Position numbers and translations under genes: made by a program | Notes under the pieces: generated by a model | Database searches by the model: none | What the model was told of the DNA's origin: nothing | Seen by the model: the letters and a program-made list of their open reading frames with translations, nothing else | Shown here: positions 1 to 6,906 of the stretch, one piece after another | Layout: each line of letters opens with the position of its first letter | How positions within the stretch are numbered: position 1 is the stretch's first letter | Source: DATBLE01 sp963719325 | GTDB lineage: Bacteria > Actinomycetota > Thermoleophilia > Gaiellales > Gaiellaceae | Length of the DNA: 64,000 nt | Reading direction: 5' to 3' | NCBI GenBank assembly: GCA_963719325.1 | Contig: CAVRBW010000003.1 | Coordinates: forward strand, 1-64,000

Positions 1-54
1 CGGGCGCGGCACACTCACGTCCGCCGTGAGCACGGCGTCTTTGGCGAAGGGGCT

Positions 55-83
55 CACGGGGGAAACCGGCTGTTTCCCCCGTG
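55..83. terminator. Perfect 12-bp stem-loop
   Basis: Positions 55-66 (CACGGGGGAAAC) and 72-83 (GTTTCCCCCGTG) are exact inverted complements around the 5-nt loop CGGCT. A second palindrome (CGGCGGAGCCGCCG, about 92-105) follows. Both lie just 3' of the tRNA-Gly-like copy on the minus strand, so they may be the old terminator of that tRNA. No T-run is seen. A very similar stem recurs at 55904-55932. Confidence 0.55.
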
Positions 84-116
84 CGAGCGAGGCGGCGGAG
101 CCGCCGCGAGCGACTT

Positions 117-180
117 AGCGGACGACGGGGCTCGAACCCGCGAACCTTCAGCCTGGGAAGCCGACCCTGAGTTGCACGGT
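117..180 (-). pseudogene. tRNA-Gly(CCC) 3'-portion copy, attachment-site-like
   Basis: Read on the minus strand, this stretch has a T arm with TTCGAGC loop, an anticodon arm with loop TTCCCAG (anticodon CCC), the acceptor end GTCGTCCGC and a T discriminator, all lined up with the intact tRNA-Gly at 5357-5429. The D arm and the 5' acceptor strand are missing. The T stem differs from the intact gene by compensatory changes, so this was once a functional tRNA end rather than random similarity. A tRNA 3' end repeated in the same orientation is the usual footprint of integration into a tRNA gene. No integrase gene is visible in the window. Confidence 0.6.
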
Positions 181-246
181 TTTAGCCGCCTCCACGTAAC
201 CACGCCGGAAAGCACCTGGACGGCTCCCCGCTCGGGACGGACGGTC

Positions 247-266
247 ACTGGCGCGAAACTGGCGCG
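247..266. repeat. Paired ACTGGCGCG repeat, left end of island
   Basis: Two copies of ACTGGCGCG start at 247 and 258 (11-bp period). The same motif occurs twice, in the same orientation, at 5264 and 5276. Each pair lies about 70-80 bp inside one of the two tRNA-Gly copies. Such paired repeats near att sites could be integrase arm-binding sites; this is inference. Confidence 0.4.
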
Positions 267-424
267 CAGATAATCATCCGAGATCGCTCTTTCGAGCGAT
301 AGCCGATAATCAGCATCTGGTGAAGAATCGCTTTAGGCTTGGCGCGTCGCGTCCTGAGCGGGCCGGAAGGCGGGCGGGGAAGCGCTCCATGCGGGTCAAG
401 GAGAGTTCGACGCCGCCCCCGGCC

Positions 425-580
425 CTAGTAGGTGGCGCTGGGTCCAGCGACCTCCAATTCACCGTCGATGGCCTTGATTCACGGGTCGCTGATGTCGAAG
501 ACCAGGTGTCCAGCGCCTGCGATGCGATCGAAACGCTCTCGGTCAATCTTCAGGACGTAGCCGGCGTCTACGCGGCGTGC
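425..580 (-). pseudogene. Small decayed coding frame with in-frame TGA
   Basis: Reading down the minus strand from about 580 gives a protein-like frame (DAGYVLKIDRERFDRIAG, then GHLVFDISDP), an in-frame TGA at 479-481, and then IKAIDGELEVAGPSATY up to a TAG at 425-427. Third codon positions are GC-rich and the segments either side of the stop look continuous, which suggests a small gene killed by a nonsense change. No start codon is convincing and I do not recognise the family. The gene may also be a relic brought in with the island. Confidence 0.3.
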
Positions 581-583
581 TGA

Positions 584-868
584 GGCCCGAAAAGGAGAAC
601 ACCGCCAGCGATGGAGACCGCCGGGGCGGGGTCGAACCCACGCCGGCCGGTCGAACGCTTCCCGGCGAGGCCCAATCGCTCAGGAGGGTGAGAACGAGCG
701 AATCGCGATCGGGCTAGTCGCCTCCGAATTCGCGCTCGCTGCACTCGGGTCAGAAGATGACCGCCGCGCCGTCGTCATCGAGGTAGGCGCGCTAACCTCG
801 CGCATCGAATGGACTCTCCGCAGCCCACCTGGCGCAGATCAGAGGAGCTTGCTCGTCCACGAGTGAGG
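584..868. other. Gene-poor stretch of the island
   Basis: I see no supportable gene here. A tRNA-like T-loop string (GGTTCGACCCCG on the minus strand near 640) does not fold into a proper T stem. One plus-strand frame (about 693-865) reads smoothly to a TGA but has no start codon or recognisable domain, so it is at best another relic. Confidence 0.4.
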
Positions 869-1504
869 TCAGACCGCGACAGCGCCGGGCGCGGTCTTCA
901 CGGGCGTCGCAGGTTGCGATGCGGTCGGTAGCAAGAGGTGGCTGTCGACGATCGCCTGGGCGATGTCGATGAGTTTTTGGCTGTTGTGTTGTGAATGGTC
1001 GCGGAGCATGTCGAACGCGCGGTCGCAGTCGATTTCGTGCCGGGCCATCAGGATCCCCTTTGCTTGCTCGATCACGGCTCGGCGTCCAAACGCGCCTTGG
1101 AGACTGTGGTACTCGGCGAAGCGCTGGAGTGTGATGTCGATCGCGCTTTGTAGCTCCTCTGGACTGCTGTCGACGATGTAGGCGAAGACGCCGCGCTTGG
1201 CGGCCTCGTGGACATAGGCGGGGTCGTTGGTGGAGAGCAATGCGATCACGGGGCAGGAGGCCTCGCGGACGATCTCCGAGATCAGCTCGAGTGCATGCTC
1301 GGAGTCGAGGCCGAGACCAACGAGGGCGACGTCCGGCCGCTCTCTTGCGGTCACCGCTCCGACTTCCTTCACGTGGATCTCGCTGGCAATCACTTCATGG
1401 CCGAGTCCTGACACGACCCGGGCGAGCAGCTCCAGCCGGTCTCGGCGTTCGTTTGCAATCAGGACCCGGAGCTGCCGCATTTGCTCGTCAGTCATGTAAC
1501 ACAT
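869..1504 (-). CDS. ANTAR-domain antiterminator with degenerate receiver domain
   Basis: 211 residues. The N-terminal ~125 residues have the length and hydrophobic pattern of a response-regulator receiver domain (LRVLIANE, then PDVALVGLGLD). The phosphorylated Asp position is Gly (VALVGL instead of the usual VxLxDx) and the conserved Lys position reads IVDSS, so classical phosphorylation is unlikely. Residues ~140-190 (RRAVIEQAKGILMAR, then AFDMLRDHSQHNSQKL) are a typical ANTAR RNA-binding domain, which acts on nascent mRNA to prevent termination. The tail is Ala/Pro-rich. Starts at 1504 and 1495 (MTDEQ) are both possible and neither has a strong ribosome site. It stands alone inside the island with no sensor kinase nearby. 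Confidence 0.85.
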   Translation of the reverse strand: MCYMTDEQMRQLRVLIANERRDRLELLARVVSGLGHEVIASEIHVKEVGAVTARERPDVALVGLGLDSEHALELISEIVREASCPVIALLSTNDPAYVHEAAKRGVFAYIVDSSPEELQSAIDITLQRFAEYHSLQGAFGRRAVIEQAKGILMARHEIDCDRAFDMLRDHSQHNSQKLIDIAQAIVDSHLLLPTASQPATPVKTAPGAVAV

Positions 1505-1757
1505 GACTCTAGCGCTCGGAGGCGAGCCGGAGTCGCCTCTCGGACAGATTCCCTGGAACGGGGGATCGAGCGCAAGAGATAGCTGTCGATTGACCTATAT
1601 CGGCGCGCCTCATTGAGTAGGTGTCGCGATAGTCAGCGGCGGCCATAAGACGATTCGGCCACCCTGAAGGGTCCGACCTCAGCAGCGCAGGCCGGAAAAG
1701 ATCGTCGGATGCACCGTGCCTCTCGGCGATGACTGCAGGCTGAGGAAAGGATCGAAG

Positions 1758-3053
1758 ATGAAGCTCTTCACGCACCGGTCCCCCGGGGCATGTTCGCGTT
1801 CGGTGGCCCTGTCGATCGGCCTGGTTTCGCTCGTCGTGCTGGTGGCCATGTCGCTCGCAGGGTTCGCGCTGTCGTTCGCACAGCGCGCGGATAGCGCCGT
1901 CTCCGCACAAGCAACCGTCGACCTCGGCGACGCCGACTCGTTCGGCGCCCTGTCCTTCACCGCCATGACCAATTCCGGCGCAGATACCGTCGTCAACGGC
2001 GACATCGGCTCGCCGACCTCGATCGACGCAGGCGTCACCCACCCTGGATACGCCGCCTACGGCGCCGGCTCTTCGCAGCTGGCGGATGCCCAGGCCAGTC
2101 TCCTCATCGCGTACGGCTTTGCCGAAGCGCAGGCGCCGAGCCAGCCGTCGATCACCGGCGTCAATCTCGCAGGTCAGACGCTCACGCCGGGCGTCTACAA
2201 CTCCACCTCGGGGATCCTGATCAGCGGGCCGATCGCACTCACGCTCGACGGAGGCGGGGATTCGAGCTCTGTCTTCATCTTTCAGGCCTCCAGCAGTGGC
2301 GACCTGACCGTCGATCCGACATCCTCGATCACCTACACAAACGGCGCCCAGCCGTGCAATGTCTTCTGGAAGGTCAACTCCGCATTCCTGAAGAACACGG
2401 ACAAGACCTTTGTCGGGACGATCCTCGCCCTGACCCAGATCACGCTGACCGAAAACATCACGGTTGAGGGCAGGGTCTTGGCTCGCAACGCCGACGTGAC
2501 CTTCATCCACGACACCGTCAACAAACCGTCGTGCGCGACCGCTCCGCCTCCAACTGAAAGCACACCAACAACCACCACCTCAACAACAACTAGCTCAACA
2601 ACCACCACGCCAACAGAAACCACGCCGTCCACAACCGCGCCGACGCCGACGCCCACACCAACGCCCACGACCACACCAACACCCACGACCACACCAACAC
2701 CTACACCTACACCTACACCTACGCCGCCTATCATCGCGCCGATCACCAAGCCGAAAGCCACGCCAAACGCCACGGCCGTGAAGAAAAGGGCAGCCGCAGC
2801 CAAGCTTGCAGCAGCGAAGAGGCTGAAGCTCGCCGCGGCGAAGAACGCTGCCGCAGCCAAGCTTGCAGCAGCGAAGAGGCTGAAGCTCGCCGCGGCGAAG
2901 AACGCTGCCGCAGCCAAGCTTGCAGCAGCGAAGAGGCTCGCCGCTGCCAAGAGGAACGCCGCGGCCGTGAAGCACGCGACGGCGATGAAGGCCGTGGTTG
3001 CGAAGCACGGTCACGCCCGCCCGGCAATCCGCCACGCAGCCTTTACCGGTTGA
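1758..3053 (+). CDS. Secreted ice-binding-fold (DUF3494) protein with Thr/Pro linker and Lys/Ala tail
   Basis: About 431 residues from ATG 1758, which follows AGGAAAGGATCGAAG. Residues ~15-50 are a hydrophobic signal or anchor segment. The next ~210 residues match the ice-binding-like DUF3494 pattern: DLGDADSFGALSFTAMTNSG, VVNGDIGSPTS, TLTPGVYN, ALTLDGGGDSSSVFIFQ, CNVFWKVN, TFVGTILAL and VEGRVLARNADVTF. A ~70-residue Thr/Pro linker follows, then a ~105-residue tail of AAAAKLAAAKR-type repeats, strongly basic and like the tails of bacterial histone-H1-like proteins. The family is best known from ice-binding proteins but many members are surface adhesins. The tail may bind polyanions such as DNA or teichoic-type polymers (inference). 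It ends at a strong hairpin. Confidence 0.8.
   Translation: MKLFTHRSPGACSRSVALSIGLVSLVVLVAMSLAGFALSFAQRADSAVSAQATVDLGDADSFGALSFTAMTNSGADTVVNGDIGSPTSIDAGVTHPGYAAYGAGSSQLADAQASLLIAYGFAEAQAPSQPSITGVNLAGQTLTPGVYNSTSGILISGPIALTLDGGGDSSSVFIFQASSSGDLTVDPTSSITYTNGAQPCNVFWKVNSAFLKNTDKTFVGTILALTQITLTENITVEGRVLARNADVTFIHDTVNKPSCATAPPPTESTPTTTTSTTTSSTTTTPTETTPSTTAPTPTPTPTPTTTPTPTTTPTPTPTPTPTPPIIAPITKPKATPNATAVKKRAAAAKLAAAKRLKLAAAKNAAAAKLAAAKRLKLAAAKNAAAAKLAAAKRLAAAKRNAAAVKHATAMKAVVAKHGHARPAIRHAAFTG
2790..2948 (+). repeat. 57-bp tandem repeat coding the Lys/Ala tail
   Basis: Two almost identical 57-bp units start at 2790 and 2847 and a shortened third starts at 2904. Each codes a 19-residue block of the form AAAAKLAAAKRLKLAAAKN. 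Near-identity at DNA level implies recent tandem duplication and probable length variation between strains. Confidence 0.85.
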
Positions 3054-3090
3054 GCGACGCCCGGCTGGAACCCGACTGGCTCCAGCCAAC

Positions 3091-3119
3091 ACGAGCGGGC
3101 GGCGAGGCCGCCCGCTCGT
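3091..3119 (+). terminator. 13-bp perfect stem-loop after the DUF3494 gene
   Basis: ACGAGCGGGCGGC (3091-3103) and GCCGCCCGCTCGT (3107-3119) pair perfectly around GAG. It lies 38 nt after the stop codon of the ice-binding-fold gene and before the transpeptidase gene. It lacks a T-run, which is common for high-GC actinobacterial terminators. Confidence 0.65.
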
Positions 3120-3156
3120 CGCGTTCTGACCGCAGCCACACAACCGAAGCGTGACT

Positions 3157-3966
3157 ATGCCCACCAACCGCTTCTTGTTCGCGCTGCTACTGCTCGTGCT
3201 GTTCGCCGCCACCTGGACGGGGGCGGCACCCGCGCATACCGTCATCCCGCCAGTCGTGAGGCCAACCCAGGAGCTGGTGGCGCTTTTCACCCCGCACGAG
3301 GCGTTCTTCAGGCCCTCTCGGCATTCATCACTGTTCGGAGTGGTGCAGCCACGGCGGCCGCTCACGGGCGAACAGACCGTGCTTCCGGTTCTCGACAGTA
3401 CGAGCGCCCACGGACTCGGCTGGCTGCAGGTCAGGCTCCCCGGCCGCCCGAACGGACGGACCGCCTGGATCAGACAACCCGGAACCGTGATCTCGACGAC
3501 CAGCTGGCATATCGTGATAAGCACCTCACAACGACGGATGACCGTCTACCAGTACGGCCAACCAATGCGAACCGTGAAGGCAGTCGTCGGCAAATCGTCA
3601 ACGCCGACACCGCGCGGCGAGTTCTTCGTAGAAGAAGCGATCCAACTGCAAGCGACCGAAGTCGGCGCACCTTACGCGCTCGCACTGAGTGCCCGCTCCA
3701 ATGTCTTGCAGGAGTTCGACGGCGGCCCGGGCCAAATCGCCCTGCACGGACTGGCGAACATCGGCGGCATCCCCGGCACCGCCGTCTCACACGGCTGCGT
3801 CCGCCTCGACGGCAACACCATGCACTGGCTCGTCATCCGCATCGGACCCGGCGTGCCCGTCACCATCACAACTGAACCCCTGTCCGAACACAGGTTGTTG
3901 GCCCGCACACAGCCCGTCGCAGGCATCGATCTGTCCGCGGGCCGTCTATCCAACCGACGGGTCTGA
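3157..3966 (+). CDS. Secreted L,D-transpeptidase (YkuD family)
   Basis: 269 residues from ATG 3157 (a GTG at 3151 is also in frame). Residues ~5-27 form a signal peptide ending near GAAPAHT. The catalytic YkuD domain occupies ~115-240. It has the hallmark H-x(n)-SHGCxR arrangement: HGLANIGG followed by AVSHGCVRLDG, in which Cys is the nucleophile. Such enzymes make 3-3 cross-links in peptidoglycan or attach proteins to it, outside the membrane. The N-terminal ~80 residues form an unassigned domain of the kind often found before YkuD. Its 3' end overlaps the convergent gene by 21 bp. Within the island it sits beside a putative surface protein, so a wall-modifying role fits. Confidence 0.85.
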   Translation: MPTNRFLFALLLLVLFAATWTGAAPAHTVIPPVVRPTQELVALFTPHEAFFRPSRHSSLFGVVQPRRPLTGEQTVLPVLDSTSAHGLGWLQVRLPGRPNGRTAWIRQPGTVISTTSWHIVISTSQRRMTVYQYGQPMRTVKAVVGKSSTPTPRGEFFVEEAIQLQATEVGAPYALALSARSNVLQEFDGGPGQIALHGLANIGGIPGTAVSHGCVRLDGNTMHWLVIRIGPGVPVTITTEPLSEHRLLARTQPVAGIDLSAGRLSNRRV

Positions 3967-4734
3967 GCAGTTCGGCTGGTAGTACGCCGTACCGGTGCGC
4001 TGGAGGTAGAAGGTGCCATAGTAGTCACCGGCCATCTGCCCTGCCTGCTCGGGCCTCGCGCCGAAACGCTCGGCAAACCAGGCGAGCTTCTGCATGCCAT
4101 TGCACTCGGCCGTCGCCTCGTCTCGGATCCCCAAGAGGTGCTGCGACTCGTGCGAAATCGTCTGTAGCGCGAACACTCGGTTCAGGTAGTCGTGGCAGAC
4201 GCTCGAGCTGGGCGTCCCGACCGGAACCTTTGTTGTCCTGGTGGCGTAGGAGACACGCGTCCGCCACTTGCCATTCACCTTGATCCGTCTTGTGACCTTC
4301 ACCATTGCAGTCTTCAGCTGGAACGTGCCCTTCGCCTGGCACACCTTCTCCTTCTCGGCCAACGGCACTCGCCGGTATTCATCCAGGTAGAAGCACGCGG
4401 GCTGGGAGAGCTGCATCGAGTCGCTTGGCCGGTAGGAGTCGGTCGACGCCTCGTAATCCATCACGACGAAGCCCCAAACCGTCGCCGGATCGAACCGATC
4501 CTGCGAGGCCAGGCGGTCCCACTCGCCCGAGTCGTTGCAGACGGCCCTAACCGGACGGCCCGCGACCGCGCTCGCAAGCTCCCCTATGGACTGCTCCAAG
4601 GGCGTCTCCACAGCGGCGCCGCCCGCCCATGGAAGGGGCGACCCGGCGTCCGCGGCCAGCGCCGCGGGCGCGACGGCCGAAACCGTCAGAACGGCAACGA
4701 GCAGAAACCTGCAGCTTCGGCCAGTCCGACTGAT
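3946..4734 (-). CDS. Secreted protein with HExxH motif, family unknown; start codon unclear
   Basis: About 262 residues read back to the last plausible point. A signal peptide is clear (CRFLLVAVLTVSAVAPAALA), and the mature part contains HESQHLLGIRDEATAECNG. That is an HExxH zinc-peptidase-like motif followed by a conserved-looking acidic stretch, so a metallopeptidase is possible but unproven. Several Cys suggest disulfides. No ATG, GTG or TTG precedes the signal peptide in frame: the codon after the purine-rich GGAGAGGGAGAC is ATC at 4732-4734. A GTG at 4775-4777 lies in another frame, across a run of six G, so a one-base indel or sequence error near 4752 is possible. Confidence 0.6.
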   Translation of the reverse strand: MSRTGRSCRFLLVAVLTVSAVAPAALAADAGSPLPWAGGAAVETPLEQSIGELASAVAGRPVRAVCNDSGEWDRLASQDRFDPATVWGFVVMDYEASTDSYRPSDSMQLSQPACFYLDEYRRVPLAEKEKVCQAKGTFQLKTAMVKVTRRIKVNGKWRTRVSYATRTTKVPVGTPSSSVCHDYLNRVFALQTISHESQHLLGIRDEATAECNGMQKLAWFAERFGARPEQAGQMAGDYYGTFYLQRTGTAYYQPNCSDPSVG

Positions 4735-4777
4735 GTCTCCCTCTCCCCCCTCGAGCGCGACGCCCGAGGAGCCGCAC

Positions 4778-5219
4778 TTACTTGATGTAGGCGATCGCAG
4801 AGAGTTTGTCCAGCCACGCGTCGACCGCCCGCTCCTCCCGAGGACACGGCGACAACGAACGTCGAGCGCTCGCGTCGGCCGGGACTTCAGCCCCGCCGAG
4901 ACGCTCGACCAGTTCGGGCAGCTTGCTGTCGAGCGCGAACGCCTCCGCGTGCAGGACGGCCGAAAGACGGCGGCCGGGGCAGGCGATCGCGCCAGCGAGC
5001 AACACCTCGGGTAGCCGACTCGCTGTGTCCGTTGTTCCCTCCGTCCTAACTCACCGTAGGGAAGCCGGGTCGTCGGCCCGCTCCACTGAGGCCAGTACGA
5101 AGTTGAGTACGAACCTGGCGCGGGAGAGATGTCGACGAGCGGACGGTTCGTCAGGTGCGATCTCAGCGACGATCGCGTCTGTGACGCGATGGAATTCTCG
5201 ATCAACTAGGCGTGTCTAG
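4778..5219 (-). pseudogene. Decayed coding frame with in-frame stop, upstream of the HExxH gene
   Basis: One minus-strand frame is protein-like over 147 codons. The upper part (5051-5219) reads REFHRVTDAIVAEIAPDEPS and RARFVLNFVLASVERADDP and stops at TGA 5051-5053. The lower part (4778-5050) continues in the same frame through VLLAGAIACPGRR and LPELVERLGGAEVP to ...WLDKLSAIAYIK. Only the lower 75 residues (GTG 5005) could be expressed. The upper part has no start codon. The helical upper segment vaguely recalls the C-terminal half of a TetR-type regulator, but I cannot assign it. Decay fits an island under weak selection. Confidence 0.35.
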
Positions 5220-5263
5220 CACGACGGGGCGCGAAGAGGCTACCCGGTCGCTGCGCGTCCGTG

Positions 5264-5284
5264 ACTGGCGCGCATTCTGGCGCG
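5264..5284. repeat. Paired TGGCGCG repeat, right end of island
   Basis: ACTGGCGCG at 5264 and TCTGGCGCG at 5276 (12-bp period) mirror the pair at 247-266 in the same orientation. The pair lies about 75 bp from the intact tRNA-Gly. The region 5220-5313 otherwise holds no gene. Confidence 0.4.
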
Positions 5285-5313
5285 CACTCTACCGAACGAG
5301 CCGGTCAGGAGAA

Positions 5314-5354
5314 CACAGAAGCCCCGCATACCGTTTGACTGCAGGGCTTCTGTG
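5314..5354 (-). terminator. Stem-loop downstream of tRNA-Gly
   Basis: CACAGAAGCCC (5314-5324) and GGGCTTCTGTG (5344-5354) are perfect inverted repeats with a 19-nt loop. They begin 3 nt after the tRNA 3' end on the minus strand, consistent with a tRNA terminator. Confidence 0.65.
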
Positions 5355-5356
5355 AG

Positions 5357-5429
5357 AGCGGACGACCGGGCTCGAACCGGCGACCCTCAGCTTGGGAAGC
5401 TGATGCTCTACCAACTGAGCTACGTCCGC
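5357..5429 (-). tRNA. tRNA-Gly (anticodon CCC)
   Basis: 73 nt. Acceptor stem GCGGACG/CGTCCGC pairs perfectly, the D arm is GCTC-AGTTGGTA-GAGC, the anticodon stem TCAGC/GCTGA encloses TTCCCAA (anticodon CCC), and the T arm has loop TTCGAGC. The discriminator is T, as expected for tRNA-Gly. CCA is not encoded. A partial copy of its 3' portion occurs at 117-180. Confidence 0.95.
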
Positions 5430-5454
5430 GCGTGCTCGCGGACAGGATAGCGGG

Positions 5455-6831
5455 CTACCCGATCCGGACCTGCACCAGCCGGCGTGCGGAGACGCCCGCC
5501 AGCAGGTTGTCGCCGGGCTTGCGGGCGCGGACGAAGAAGACGACGGATGCGTGCCGAAGGGGCATCGCCGGGGTCGGCAGGAACGTGATCTGGGCCCATC
5601 CGTCCTGGCCCGTCACGACCTCCGTCGCAGCGCGGATCCACCCGTACGGCAGCGCGATCGAATACACGGCGGCGTCCCGGATCACGTAACCCCGACTGTC
5701 GGTGACCCGGAAGCGACCGACGAATGCGTCCCGGGAGGAGAGACGGGTCGGGACGAACGCGACTCCCGAGATGATGAGCTGGTAGGGCGCCGAAACCTCC
5801 TGAACCGGGATCGACATCTCACCCGTCGGAAGCTTGATCGCTCCGCTTGGAAGCGCCGACGCGACCGCCCCGGTCGGAGCCGAGGTCGATCCTCCGCTTG
5901 TCCCGTACCGGTTGGTCGCCCAGACGGTGAGCCGAATGGTGTGACCGACGTCGGCGGAGGTGAGCCGCTGGCTCGGACTCACTCCTACGGTCACACAGCC
6001 GTTACCGGCCGAATCGCATCGCAACCAGCGGTAGGCGTAACGCGTAGGCGCGTTCGTCCACGACCCGGCGTGCGCGACCAACGTCTGCCCGTCCTGCGGC
6101 GTACCGCTGATCGTCGGCGGGGACGTGTTCGCGGGTCGAGGAGAACGTGAGACGACGACCGCCGTCGGACCGGAGGTCGCCGGATTAGAGCCGAATGTGT
6201 TTCCCGCCCTGACCTCCACGCGCATCGTCGAGCCGACGTCGCGCCTGTCGAGACGGTAGGTGGGCCGGTTGTTGCCGACCTGCTTGCACGCGTCGCCGGA
6301 CGAGTTGCAGCGCAGCCATTGGTACGCGAACGTGGTCGGGCTGTACCTCCAGGAGCCGGTGTGAGCGCCGAGAGCCTCGCCCTCCTTTGCCATCCCGCTG
6401 ATCGTCGGCGCCGCAGTGTTGACCGGTTGCAGCCCGTGCCCGACGACGCCCGTGGCGCTGGAGAGCTCGCTTGCCGAGCCGTCGCCGTTCGTGGCCGTCA
6501 CCGCGACCCGGACGGCGTGGCCGACGTCGGCCGAGGTCAGCTTGTACGTCTGGCCTGTCGCGCCGGAGATTCCCGAGCAGGATCCGCCGCCCGAGTTGCA
6601 CCGTCGCCACCGAAAGGAGAACGACATCGGCGTGGAGCCGGACCAGGATCCGCTCGACGCAGTCAGGGTCTCCCCCTCTCTGGCCGCGCCCGAGATCGTC
6701 GGCGGCGAGGTGGTGGCCGGCACCGTGAGGCGGGCGCTCCCCGCCGCTCCGGCCGACACGACCAGCAGCGTTACACCAACCGCGACGGGCCTCAACACAC
6801 CTGGATCGTGCCCGCAGCGCCGGGCCGCCAT
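5455..6831 (-). CDS. Secreted protein with three Ig-like repeats
   Basis: 458 residues with an N-terminal signal segment (VAVGVTLLVVSAGAAGSA). Three repeats of ~95 residues cover ~38-325. Each begins with a PTISG(x)(x)(x)(D/E)G(E/Q)(T/A)L pattern, continues with a GSW motif and (Y/F)(R/Q)W(L/R)RC, has a second Cys, and ends with (D)VG(x)(T/A)(x)RV-type strands. The paired Cys suggest disulfide-stabilised beta domains. The C-terminal ~120 residues are a further beta-rich domain. This repeat type is common in cell-surface and secreted proteins of soil actinobacteria. No enzyme motif is visible, so adhesion or a structural role is only a guess. It is monocistronic and divergent from the aldolase gene. 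Confidence 0.75.
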   Translation of the reverse strand: MAARRCGHDPGVLRPVAVGVTLLVVSAGAAGSARLTVPATTSPPTISGAAREGETLTASSGSWSGSTPMSFSFRWRRCNSGGGSCSGISGATGQTYKLTSADVGHAVRVAVTATNGDGSASELSSATGVVGHGLQPVNTAAPTISGMAKEGEALGAHTGSWRYSPTTFAYQWLRCNSSGDACKQVGNNRPTYRLDRRDVGSTMRVEVRAGNTFGSNPATSGPTAVVVSRSPRPANTSPPTISGTPQDGQTLVAHAGSWTNAPTRYAYRWLRCDSAGNGCVTVGVSPSQRLTSADVGHTIRLTVWATNRYGTSGGSTSAPTGAVASALPSGAIKLPTGEMSIPVQEVSAPYQLIISGVAFVPTRLSSRDAFVGRFRVTDSRGYVIRDAAVYSIALPYGWIRAATEVVTGQDGWAQITFLPTPAMPLRHASVVFFVRARKPGDNLLAGVSARRLVQVRIG

Positions 6832-6906
6832 GCACCCGGCAACGAAATGCTTACGACACCCAAAAACCGGGATAACATCGAACAGACCTGAAAACGAGGA
6901 GGAATC

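Noticed and set aside
620..700. tRNA-like T-loop string on the minus strand
   Set aside because: GGTTCGACCCCG is present, but the five T-stem pairs do not form and no anticodon arm can be built.
2556..2735. Possible CRISPR-like or minisatellite array in the ACC/ACA-rich stretch
   Set aside because: It is the codon repeat of a Thr/Pro linker, with no spacers or palindromic repeats.
1509..2950. Two long minus-strand open frames opposite the DUF3494 gene
   Set aside because: They mirror the Thr/Pro and Lys/Ala repeats as low-complexity Val/Gly and Ala/Phe runs and have no domain.
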